Source: Golubevia sp. BC0850 | Lineage: Eukaryota > Basidiomycota > Exobasidiomycetes > Golubeviales > Golubeviaceae | Assembly: GCA_012976225.1 (NCBI GenBank) | Contig: JAAVVG010000001.1 | Location: 1,922,001 to 1,986,000, forward strand | DNA: 64,000 nt | Direction: 5' to 3' | Shown here: piece by piece, positions 22,954-39,251 of the stretch | Layout of the letters: every line of letters begins with the position of its first letter | Numbering within the stretch: position 1 is the first letter of the stretch | The notes under the pieces: generated by a model | Told to the model about the DNA's origin: nothing | The model's input: only the letters and a program-made list of their open reading frames with translations | The model's database searches: none | Position numbers and translations under genes: made by a program

Positions 22954-24329
22954 TCATTTATCAGTAGACCAAACTCCTTCTGGATGAAGTTTCTTTCATG
23001 CCGAGAGAGAAAAGGGGGGGGGTTGTCAGCGTCTCCTTCTGTTGTCTCCCAGAAGTTCACCAAGAACTCACCTCCTCGTCAATCTCAATCGTAGCCAAAG
23101 CGTCACAAACTGCCTTTCCACCCCAATCCTCCAGAACTTCCACTTCTTCAGGAGTGATAAAAGCAGAAGTAGTTCGATTGGCAAAGATCATTTGAACAGC
23201 CCCAGTTCTAATTCTACCTTTTTCAACGACGTTTGGATCCGATTCTATGAGTTGAGAAGCACACAGTGCAAGGTGGTTCAGGAGATAGGTTTCCATTTCT
23301 AGAGTTGAGGTGTTGGCTAATGGAGAAATTAAAATAGAGAAACTGAGTTATGGAATCATGCAGGGTGAGAAAAAGGTGGAAGTAGAAGAGGAAACTCACG
23401 TCTTCTCTCTTGAAGAACTTCGATGAGATTAGCATTAGCATCTAAGAAATGACTTGAAATCCTACCTTGACTAGAATAAAAGCTATCGGCAGAAGCGTTT
23501 GTAATGTCTCCAATGGCTCTAACTTTATTACCGCCAAACAAATCCTTCTTAACTTCAGGCATTGAACTTTCCAAAGATTTCAACAATTGATCATGTACTT
23601 CTCCATCACAATCCAGTGGTCTAGTAATGATATAAGGTTCAATTTCACCTTTACTTCTCATTTCAGCCGTAATTTCCGGATGAAAATAATCGCAATTCCT
23701 CCAAATTCCATAAGAGGTCTTTGGAACGACCAAGGATCCAATAGGTGAATTATCAGATAAAGATCCACATGAACCCATTCTAACGATGATTAAATCTCCG
23801 GAAACTATGGCTCTGACTTCTCTTACGAAGAAATCTACAAGGGAAAACCCCATTCCTATGGCTATGACTGTGATTGGAACTCCTTTGAATAGACCGGTTA
23901 AGGTCAGGAATTTACGTTGAGATTCATGAGTGAAGATGGGTTTTCCACCATCGAAATGTTTGGCTATGCGATGTGCTCGGGTGTGATCTCCTACGGTGAT
24001 GATTCGGTTTGCGACCCTGGAGAAGAGAAGGGATGAGCGAAGTTGGGAAGCGTAGAGAAAAGATGAGGCTGATCACTCACTCTCCGGGTTTGGTTCCGAC
24101 CTTGAAGATGAGGAAGGTTGAGAGAATCAGTTGAAAGTTATTGGAATGGAGAAGGAGAAGGAGAGGGAGCTGTAACTCACATGATAGGTTGCTCCTAAAG
24201 AATCTCGCTTTTGAAGGGTCAGAGTGGGGTACGAAGAGAGAAGAGTTGGAAGATGAGATGATGAATAGACGATTGATTCAATAGAATGCGACTTACAGGG
24301 AAGTTGGCATCTAGTAAAACGTTCTTCAT
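22954..24329 (-). CDS. Uridine phosphorylase-like nucleoside phosphorylase
   Basis: Minus-strand exons 24329-24297, 24207-24181, 24100-24081, 24016-23400, 23316-23072 and 22992-22954; 326 residues. The enzyme splits uridine (or a related nucleoside) with phosphate to the base and ribose-1-phosphate in pyrimidine salvage. Visible features of the PNP/UDP family: VGTKPGEVANRIITVGDHTR (phosphate site), FTHESQRKFLTLTGLFKGV, VITVIAIGMG-like PITVIAIGMGFSLVDFF, the RMGSCGSL motif, and STLEMETYLLNHLA, the Glu-Met-Glu ribose-binding motif. The C-terminus has GRIRTGAVQMIFANRTTSAF. Four exons are very short (33, 27, 20 and 39 nt) and several acceptors are AAG rather than CAG/TAG, so the small-exon joins are the least sure part; each was chosen by phase and family fit. 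Confidence 0.85.
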
Positions 24330-24461
24330 TTTGTGGTTGAACGGTAAAGATAGTCAGGATGGGAAGGAGAAGAAGGGAGGGAACAAGGGAAGAATCGATA
24401 AGCGATTCGGGCACGAGGGCAGCTTCAGACAGCTGACCCATCGGACTCTTCAGACCTAATC
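24330..24461. promoter_or_regulatory. Divergent promoter, phosphorylase / AIG2-Egt2 fusion
   Basis: 132 bp separate two divergent start codons, so the core promoters must overlap. I see no TATA box. Co-regulation is possible but not shown. Confidence 0.5.
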
Positions 24462-27256
24462 ATGGTAGATTCAAGCTTATCGCCAGTTGAAGGAAATGAA
24501 ACTCGTTCACTTTGTGAGTAAAGCCGAACAGGATCCAATGGAGGGTAGCGAGGGAGAGCTGCTTGCTGCTTCCATCCCACTGATAAGAGTCACTCTCTTG
24601 GACTTTCAGTCTTCTACGGGACTTTAGTTCATCCAGCCATTCTATCGAGAATCATAGGCTCACCTGGATCAAATCTAACAGTTCAGAATGCGATTCTACC
24701 CAATTACTCAACGTTTCATGTTAAAGGAGCAGATTATCCTGGTCTCCTCGATCCTCAAAGAAAGCAACAACTGATTCCAGATTCGTCAGAAGATCCAATC
24801 GCAGTACCTGGAACTTTGGTCTCAGGTCTCACCTCTTCAGAATTGCTACTACTAGATGGTTTCGAAGGTGAATCCTATGAGCGACAACCTTGTACTGTCA
24901 TTCTAGATCCTCAAGCATCATCAGAACTAAATACTTCAAGACCTAAAGATGCTTCTTTAGCTTCTATCCTATCTGGTTTAACATCCAAACATGTTCAAGA
25001 ACTTTTGGAAGATGGAGAAGGAAAACAGGAAAAGCAATGTGAGACTTACGTTTGGATAGATTCTTTGGAGAAGTTAGAGAAGGAAACTTGGGATTTCGGT
25101 CAGTTTGCTCGAAGTCATGCTCATAGATGGGTTGGAAAAGGCTTAACAGAAGAAGTTGAATCTGGATTTGGTGAATCAGAAGGTTCTCATGCTTGGGAAG
25201 AATATGCTGCTGTTGATAAACTTCGAGAAGCTTCAAGTACAAGTAAAGAGATTGAACAACCTTTCATTCCTGAACCTATTGCCTCAAGTTCAAATCTTAA
25301 TATAGCTCTACCTGCAGCTTCAGTGCCAGATCCATGGGCTACTCAAGATTCAATCCATTCAACTTCTGCTCCTGCTGTTGAACCTGCTAATCCTTGGGCT
25401 GTGGCTACTCATGCTGAAAGTATTCCTAATTCAAATGAATCCAAGAGGAAAGGAAGTTTGGAAAGGAAGGATTCTTTGATTGAAGAAGATGGAGAATTTG
25501 GGATGGAGAAATTTGGAAATAGCGCAAAAAAGAGATGGTGGAGTCATGCTCAAGGATACACGAATTTGAATAATGGTGAGTCGTTCAGAATCTTTCATGC
25601 AGCATCTGAGGAATATTGAGCACTGATCAATGCTCGTTTCTTATCCAGGTTCTTTTGGTTCTTGTCCTAGACCGGTTTGTGAAGCTTTCAAAGCTTTGCA
25701 GGATAAAGCGGAAGAGCAACCGGATGTGAGTCACAACATTTCGAGATTTTGTCTTTCTTTATCAGAATCTCTTGACCTGTATTGAGTCAGAGCTTGCTTT
25801 CGGATAAGGGTATCGAGAGGAACCAGAAGTCAAACTAGCCCTTCTTTCTCACTTCTCTCCGCCTCATTCTCTCAGTTCCACCTCCTCAAAACCGAACCAG
25901 CTCTCTATGAAGCCGCAATTGAACGTCTTTCTGAACTCTTAAATGCTCCATCAACAGAGATCGCTCTGGTGAATAACGCAACTACAGCTACAAATGCAGT
26001 TCTTCGAGACATTCATTGGGAGAAGAATGATGCCATCTTAGTTCTCTCGACTGTCTATGGAGCTGTAGAAAGGACTCTACAATATCTTTATGAAACTCAT
26101 CCTTCAAACCCTACTACCGTGATGGTAGAAATTAATTATCCAATGAAACATGATGAAGTTGTCAAAGCTGTCGAGGAAGTGGTTTCCAAAACTAAGAAAG
26201 AAGGGAAGGTCAAATTGAGGTTGGGAATTGTGGATGCTATTACAAGTGCTCCGGGAGTGATTGTTCCTTGGGAAAGGTTGGTGAAAGTCTTGAGAGATCA
26301 GGGAATAATGTCTTTTGTGAGTTCGCGAGGTTCTTCAAAAGATTTTCAAAGGACTTCCCATTCATGCCTCAGAACTCACAGTCTCACTTTCTCTGCCTCT
26401 CCGTCTACCTTAGATCGATGGAGCTCATGCGATTGGTCAGATACCTGTGGATTTAGGCTCTGCTCAACCGGATTTCTTCGTCTCTAACTGTCATAAATGG
26501 CTTTACGCCAAACGAGGTTGTGCAGTCTTCTACGTGCCGAAAAGGAATCAACACATCAACAAATCTAGTCTACCTACAAGTCATTGGTACATGAACGAGC
26601 CGACTGAGGAGAAGAACAATTGGTGAGTGCTGTTTATCGCTCTAATAATTTCATTCCCTTGAACAACGACTCAAATCACTTCATTTGACCTTCTTTTTCA
26701 GGAAACTCCAATGGTCAGCTTTTGGAACAGTGGAAATGGGAACCCTTTTAAGTGTCTCTGCAGCTTTGGACTTTAGGGGAAAGCTTGGAGGAGAAGTTAG
26801 AATCCGAAATTACAACAATTCGTTGGCTAGAAGAGGAGGAGAAGTTGCTGCTAAGATTCTTCAAACTGAAATCATGGAAACTGAAGATGAAGAATTGACC
26901 GCTGCGATGGTCAACGTGAGATTACCTTTAATGAATTCGAAAGTCAATGAGGAGAATTGGTATAAAGTTCGAGTTTGGATGATGGAGACTTTGACGAATG
27001 AGTATAAAACTGTGATGCCGGTTTTTAGACATAATGAGAAGATGTGGGCTAGGATTAGTGCCCAGGTTTGGCTCGAATTGAGTGACTTTGAATATGGCGC
27101 GAGGGTGAGTAAAAGCAAAGTCGGTATCAAGGGGAGAGCTTTTTTTTTCTTTTTTTTCTTTTTTGCTCCAATGCTTACCTCCTTCTCTGTTTGTTTCTTC
27201 GGCAGGCTCTGAAAGCTATTTGTCAACGTATCAACTCGGGAGAAGTCACTATCTAG
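24462..27256 (+). CDS. AIG2/gamma-glutamylcyclotransferase - Egt2-like PLP lyase fusion
   Basis: Exons 24462-24513, 24610-25575, 25649-25725, 25876-26316, 26414-26622, 26702-27104 and 27206-27256; 732 residues. Residues about 17-200 are an AIG2/GGCT-like domain: [17 protein letters not shown] (the YGTL substrate loop), [18 protein letters not shown] with the expected catalytic Glu, and closing [21 protein letters not shown] linker of about 120 residues has DPWA and NPWA. From about 340 onward it is a class V PLP enzyme: [48 protein letters not shown] and [19 protein letters not shown], with the Schiff-base Lys in HKW. It resembles fungal Egt2 as I remember it, the PLP C-S lyase of ergothioneine synthesis. 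Both domains lie in one uninterrupted 966-nt exon. Met at 25503 could serve as an internal start for the lyase alone. Confidence 0.85.
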
Positions 27257-27729
27257 TTCAACAATCGAATCATTCTACAAGCATCATCATTTCGACGAAT
27301 ATACATCGCCTCGGTCTTTCATCTCTTTGTCGTCAGTCTTTCTCGACGATTTTTTGCTTGACGCTTCAAAGCAAAACTCCAAAGATTTGCACATCGTTCC
27401 AGACTTGCTAGTTGTTCTCGACTTCGTGGTGAACTTGGAGGAGAGCCTCGACTCGAGAAGCTCTTTCTACTCTCTTTCTCTAATTGTCCAGCATGAGTTA
27501 CTGATGACACAAGAGCGAGACGAATAATGAATCCTCAAAAGTCAGAACAGAAGAGACTCCCTTGGCGGCACTATGTACCATTGGAATATTGGAAGACGGA
27601 ACCGAACGACTTAGTACGACCTACGAGTGTACGCATGATAAGATCGTATGAGGCACTGCTTCATGGTATACTATAAAACATCATCAAAAATACTTCAGAC
27701 ACCAAAATGATTCAACAGTAATTTCCGAA
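27257..27729. other. intergenic: upstream of ABC transporter
   Basis: About 470 bp. It contains the 3' end of the fusion gene and the promoter of the transporter; no supported gene and no clear site. Confidence 0.55.
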
Positions 27730-34056
<6,327 letters not shown>

Positions 34057-34364
34057 CGAAATCTTTGACTTTATTAGTACTGAACACATTTCGATTAAAT
34101 TGTGCTGTCAAGTCAGGATTCCCCGTCTGTTTTCGAACTCGATGCGTTTTGGATCTCGTTTATGTCAAGCTCCTTTGGTCGTTTTTCATTCTACACTCCC
34201 ACTTTGCTTTGTGTGTGACGACATGTGTGGATCCAATCGAAACCATCTATCTCCTGAGAAGACGAGAGAATTCATCATTAGGGAGAGCCGCCGATCGTAG
34301 TTCATTGATGGATCAGGATATTGAATTAAGACAAAATCAGTACAGAAACATTCTTCAACACCAA
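34057..34364. other. convergent 3' intergenic region
   Basis: About 308 bp between the stop of the ABC transporter and the stop of the sHSP-like gene. No gene seen. Confidence 0.6.
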
Positions 34365-35725
34365 CTAATCTAGGTCGAACCCAGCAAGTTCCACTTCCAC
34401 CTGTTTCTCAATCGCCTCTTTCCCTTCTTCGACTTCCACCCAAAGCTTCAATCCTTCCTCTGAGACTTCTGCTCTGATGCTTTCAGCTTCAACGCCTTCC
34501 GGAAGTTGGAAAGTACGAGAGGTGGATTCCTTCTGAAGTTGCTCTTGAACCTTTTCTAAAGTAGACTTCGAGAGTTGAACAAAACCATCTTCTTCCCCGT
34601 TTTCCATTTCGATTTCCTCTCCATTTTCATCGACATCGTTGACGTGTGCTTTCTTTGACTTGGAAGAGCTGGTGGAGTGAGAGGTGTTGGAACGATGAGA
34701 TGGGGTTGGCGAGGAAGGTCTGTCGATTGGAGTTGGAGTTGGAGTTGGTTCGGATTCCCAAAGACCTGAGACAGTGACCAATCCTGACTTCTCATCCACT
34801 GTTATTCCGATGTCGTTTGCGTTGATGACAGAGCTAGGTTTGGATCCGAAGGGATGAGTGAAGAGGAGTTGACGTGAAGGTTTGATTGCGTCTGAGTTGG
34901 CCAGTTGTGGTTGAGGTTGAAACTCGGATTGAGTGTCCTTTGATTCCTTGGCTTCAGCGGGAGGAAGAGTAGAAGATGGTTCATCTAGAAGGGAGCAGAG
35001 AAAAGGGCGAAGTCAGGTCAGTGAAAGGATCCAAAGCGGTGAAGGTCGATGCGTGGGAAAGACTGTGGGGTCAACTCACCTGTCTTCTCTACTGGGGTTT
35101 CTCCGGCAGGCCCTTTCCCTTTGACAGATGCTTGATCCTCTTTCACTTCACCGAAGATAGCACCAGAGAGGAGTTGCTCCAAAGCTAACAGAATTGGATC
35201 TTGATGACCTCTACTCGCTCTCTCTTGTTCTTGTCTTTGACGTTGAGCTAGAAGAACTCTTTCTCTCTCAGCTTTAACCTGTTGAGCTCTGATTTGATCA
35301 ACATAGTTCTCCTGAGCCTTTCTCTTCAAAGACTCTACGTGTTGACGATAACGAAGTACTTCTTGTTGCTGTTGATGAGCTTTTTGAGCCTCGAGTTGCC
35401 TAAGTTGGAACTCTCTGACTTGCTCAAAGTAAGCTCTTTCCAATTCCTCTTTTCTAGCTCTAGCTGTGTGAGCCTGTCTTTGAGCTTCTGCTTGAAGTTG
35501 AGCTTGACGAATGGCTTGAGCTCTAGCACGAGAGTGAGCTTCCACCTCTCTCCTTCGTATCAGGTCGATGAAATCGGATGCGTGACGTTGACGGGTTGAA
35601 TTTGAGTAGTCGGAGTGGTTGAAGAATGGATGAGAAGTTTGAGGTCCATGGCAGGAGCGGAAGATTGGAGTTGGAATTGAGTACTCGAAAGAGTCAGATG
35701 GGACGATGAAGAAGGACATGGTCAA
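34365..35725 (-). CDS. Small-heat-shock-like protein with Gln/Arg coiled-coil N-terminus
   Basis: Minus-strand exons 35725-35080 and 34984-34365; 421 residues. The first 70 residues are aromatic and Ser-rich (MTMSFFIVPSDSFEYSIPTP). Residues about 50-190 form a long charged helix rich in Ala/Arg/Gln/Glu (RRREVEAHSRARAQAIRQAQ and LRQLEAQKAHQQQQEVLRYR). The C-terminal half looks like a divided alpha-crystallin domain: GITVDEKSGLVTVSG, an insertion of about 95 Ser/Pro/Glu-rich residues with TPTPTP, then RTFQLPEGVEAESIRAEV and EEGLKLWVEVEE. The RTFQLPEGV.A..I.A segment matches the late strands of Hsp20 proteins. Upstream heat-shock elements and a TATA box fit a chaperone. Alternative start: Met3 (MSFFIV). 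Role inferred only. Confidence 0.75.
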
Positions 35726-35833
35726 GATTGAAGTTGAAGTTGGTTTGGTTTGTTTGAGTTGAGTCGAGCTTTGGGTAAGAAATGGAGAAGTTGATTAAGA
35801 TGGGGAAATAGAAAGTAGGGGACGGGAGAGGTC

Positions 35834-35841
35834 CTTTTATA
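35834..35841 (-). promoter_or_regulatory. TATA box of the sHSP-like gene
   Basis: TATAAAAG on the minus strand, 109 bp upstream of the start codon at 35725 and just downstream of the heat-shock elements. Confidence 0.7.
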
Positions 35842-35895
35842 TCGATTTGGAGGAGTGGAAACTTAAGACCGAGGGGAAGCTGGTGGAAGGGGCGA

Positions 35896-35929
35896 GAAGG
35901 TTCGAGCGCTCTCCTGGAATCTTCTGGAA
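35896..35929 (-). promoter_or_regulatory. Heat shock elements of the sHSP-like gene
   Basis: GAA 35896 and TTC 35901 form one pair; GAA 35917, TTC 35922 and GAA 35927 form a contiguous three-unit site. They lie 171-204 bp upstream of the start. Two sub-sequences, CTGGAATCTTCTG and GAAGGTTCGAGC, also occur in the Hsp20 promoter at 20846-20880. Confidence 0.87.
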
Positions 35930-36018
35930 GAATCTCGCTACGTCCACGCTCTGCTTCCACTTTCTTGACGGATTTTCTTGTTCAGCTCTTTCAAATTTGT
36001 GAATCACGGAACACGACG

Positions 36019-36354
36019 ATGTCAGAAGGCATAACAAGTCTGTTCAGCCGGGAAGGGAACGATTTGAGCACGGCTCGCGAAGAAGGAAGAGCTCGAGTAT
36101 CCAGTATACTGGATTTCATTCTCCTTCTTTTTCCTTTCTTCATCCTTCTCTTTCTTTCTTCTACGTTCCTCAAATCGTTCGTGATCTCCTTGGCTCTCTC
36201 TCCATCACTCTCCACCACCCTCTCTCACCTTCCATCCACTTTCAATCGCACTCTATCCTCGTTCCATCCATCTCATTCAAAGTCCACAATCAATGGCCGT
36301 GTCACCATATCCCTCCCGTTTCTTTCGACTCGATTTCGGATTCCATCTCCTTGA
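36019..36354 (+). CDS. Possible small membrane protein
   Basis: A single open frame of 111 residues starting MSEGITSLFSREGNDLSTAR, with one strongly hydrophobic segment (SSILDFILLLFPFFILLFLS) extended by a second hydrophobic stretch and a Ser/Thr/Arg tail. I recognise no family. It is divergent from the sHSP-like gene (293 bp apart), so the heat-shock elements could serve both. Pyrimidine-rich DNA makes false Leu/Phe/Ser frames easily here, so this may not be a gene. Confidence 0.35.
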   Translation: MSEGITSLFSREGNDLSTAREEGRARVSSILDFILLLFPFFILLFLSSTFLKSFVISLALSPSLSTTLSHLPSTFNRTLSSFHPSHSKSTINGRVTISLPFLSTRFRIPSP

Positions 36355-37472
36355 TGAACCACACCTGAGATGGTTCAAATTCCAACCGAAGATTCGTTCT
36401 CTCGGATTGGGGGCTGCTGGGTGACTAGGAGACTTGGTGATTCAGATTCATGGCGGATAAGATTCGAAAGTTGGACTCCCGTCCCATCTCCAGAAGTCTA
36501 TTCCTCAACTTACGGCTTCTGTTCCAATGTCTCCGTGTGATCTTCTCTTCTTTCGGAGGGTTTAGCTTCAAGCTCAGAAGAAAGTGAAGGTAAGTCTCTC
36601 TTGTAGGACAAACCCTCACGCTCTCGCTCGGGCTAACGGGACTATCCTCTGCAAGATAATTTAGTCAGGCTAAAATCTTAGAGAGCGAAGCGAAGACCTC
36701 CCAAGAAAGACTTCGGGACGGGAGACGTCTTGTGCATCGAAATCTGTTCTTGTTCCACGTCACGCATTCAATTTCTTTATCGCCTTGTGTGTCGATTGAC
36801 CACATCAATCCTCCACTTTCCAAATCAGACCTCGGACATGCTCGAAAGGAATCGAGGGGATAGGAGAGCTTTGGAGTTTGACGCATTGACGTCTTCTCGG
36901 AAGCTCGGGACTTTTGCACTTCTGCAAGGATGCCGAATAACCAGTCTATCTCTTGTTTCGCCTGGTGAGCCTGAAAAAAGGTTGAAAGAAGTTTCGAATG
37001 GCAGGAAAGAAATTGAGAAAGAATGGAAGAACAAGTTGACGATGACGCCACTCACTTTTCCTCACGCCTCACGACCTCAGCCCACGCCCCAGCTTCCACC
37101 ACACCTCTCTTCAGCGTTCTCTATTCCTGCAAATCAGTCGATCTAGTATTCAAGACTTTTCCAGGGACTTCCAAGGGTTTGCAAGAACTGTGGCCCAACT
37201 GCGCTCCGATTTTTGCCACACGGTGTAACGGCACAAGAGAGCTCGCGTACCTCGACAAGTTCCTCTCGCCCTCGACGTCATTCCAATCAAAAGCGGGGTG
37301 TTGTACGTGGTGGCGCTCAGGGGGAGATTGAAGTGCAGGAAAGCTCGGAAATTTTCTGAACATGGTTCGATGTGATCCTTTCTTCTTTCTTTCCTTGCTT
37401 CTTTCCTGCTTCCTCTTAACTTCTCTCACCCGAATGACGTCCATCTGCACGTTCTGCTGCTCCCAGAAAAGG
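36355..37472. other. intergenic: no supported gene
   Basis: About 1.1 kb with overlapping open frames of 100-140 codons on both strands (36665-37331), none with family features, phase-consistent introns or convincing composition. It probably contains the promoter of the secreted-protein gene downstream. Confidence 0.5.
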
Positions 37473-37480
37473 TATAAATA
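37473..37480 (+). promoter_or_regulatory. TATA box of secreted Cys-rich protein gene
   Basis: TATAAATA, 30 nt before the first ATG (37511). The spacing leaves a very short or no leader for that ATG, so the start at 37754 must be considered. Confidence 0.65.
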
Positions 37481-37510
37481 CAGGTCGAATCAGCTTCAAA
37501 TCCACTTACC

Positions 37511-39251
37511 ATGCTCACCAACTACACTTGCGAAGTTAACCCTCCTCTACCTTCCAATCTCACTGCTCCCATCTTCAACAACTGTTGCTCCAACGACAAC
37601 CTCTCTCTCAACTCCACTCAAGTCCTCACCAACTTCAGTTGCCAATCCGAATCTTCTTCCAAAGACCTCGGTAGCTGTATCACTTCTCACTCTCACTCCA
37701 ATACCGCCTGCAACCTCTCTTCTTCATCCTCCTCAACCTCTCAAGAAGACGACATGAACTCTTCTCCTCACTCCCGTGCCCAACCCATCGGATGGAAGAT
37801 CACTCTAACTGCCAGTCTTTTACTTCTAGCTTCTTCTTTCGGCGCCGTCTCAGCCAGTCCAACCACTCCCGTTCCAGACGTCAAGCACGTCGATGGAAGT
37901 TCTATCGCTGTCGAGCGTATCGGCGCAAACATGTTCATGGCTCAAGCCTCATGTAGCCAAGTCAACCAAGGCGACTGCTACAGTTCCGTTTACGATGTCT
38001 GTACAGACCAAGGATGCAACCAAGGATGCAACTGTGTCATTATTTCTTACGAGTGAGTACAGTCAGAGTCGTGTTGAGATCTTGATAAGCGACTGAACAC
38101 TGATACTTCTATTTCACGCTCCTTCTAGTCTCGATTCGCCATTCGGAGGAGGAGAAGATCTCTGCCACAATCCTCCAAGTGGATCCTATCAGTGCTCGCC
38201 ATTCGTTAATGGTGGAACCAGCGGACCTCTCTACATAAAGATGGATCCTTATGCTGTTCCAAATGCAGACATCGTCATCACTAGAGACCAGGTGAGCATT
38301 CTCCTGATCGACGCTTCGGGATCTCAAAGTCATGTCGCAACTTTGGGTGGCAAATTGCTGACGCTCGTCACCCCGTCCCTTTTCCAGACCTGTCCTCCTT
38401 CTGGACCAAACGCCGTGGTAGCTTCGGTTCATCACGACAAAGGATGTGTCTATGTCGGATATCCGGAGCCTAGCTGGGGTGTCAGCAGCTATGTAAATGG
38501 CGGAAGTCCGTACAGAAGATCTGCAGTTCCAGACACTCTAGTACCAGCTGCTTCTGAACTCGAGAAACGTTCAGACTGTACCATGGACGTCGAATCTCAA
38601 GTTGATACCTACAGTACTACCGCTATCATCTCCGAGACTGTTGACTGCAGAGGCAAGGTGAGTGCCCAGCCTGTCAATCGAAGTCTCTGTCGCCAAACTT
38701 TACTTCGTGCTAACTGAAGCCCCCTTTTCTCCATCTACTCCTTTCTCCGAATCTCCCTCTTTACTTAACACAGACTAGCCCTTGCTCTATCTCCAAAGGA
38801 CGTCAACATACTGAAGAAGTTTCGAGCACCTGGTCTTTGGAGTCTGGCTTTTCAGGATTCGGAGTCTCAGTCGGAGCTTCTTTCGGAGGATCTTACACTC
38901 AATCTGATACTTCTACTTTACAGAGCACTATCACTGGTGAGAAATTTGTCTCCTAATCTCGTCCCTCTAAGTTTTTCCCGATCAGACTTTCTCTGCCTAG
39001 CGATCTCAAGGTGCAGTTCTCGTCTTGTCAACTTTTCTTCTCTTACACCTTTTCCCTTCGTGCTTTCTACCTTCTTTTTCTTTCTTTCAGTCGAGCCTGG
39101 TAACGAAGGATACTTGAGCTACTACGTCGAAGCCACTCGCTTCACCGGTATTTTCAGAAACTGTGACCAAGATGGTCAAAGAGGATCAGTCTATGCTCTC
39201 AAGAGCGGCATAGGCGCTGAACACTACGCTGTCGTCAACACTAACCGCTAA
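37511..39251 (+). CDS. Secreted cysteine-containing protein, family unknown
   Basis: Exons 37511-38052, 38129-38291, 38388-38657, 38774-38936 and 39091-39251; 432 residues from the first ATG. The first 80 residues are Asn/Ser/Cys-rich (MLTNYTCEVNPPLPSNLT). A signal-peptide-like segment then follows Met82 at 37754 (GWKITLTASLLLLASSFGAV, then SASP). The mature region has paired cysteines: SCSQVNQGDCYSSVYDVC, then DQGCNQGCNC, then a Gly-rich region with YVGYPEPSWGVSSYVNGG. A Kex2-like ELEKRSDC site precedes DCTMDVESQVDTYSTTAI. The end is Ser/Thr/Gly-rich with alternating strand-like pattern (TWSLESGFSGFGVSVGASFG). That pattern faintly recalls beta-hairpin regions of aerolysin-fold proteins, but I would not assign it. 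Either the protein is a type II membrane precursor from 37511 or a secreted one from 37754. Confidence 0.75.

Noticed and set aside
27140-27172. Poly-T tract
   Set aside because: It is the polypyrimidine part of the last intron of the fusion gene, not a separate element or terminator.
36665-37331. Overlapping 100-140-codon frames on both strands
   Set aside because: They contradict each other, lack family features and carry no phase-consistent introns.
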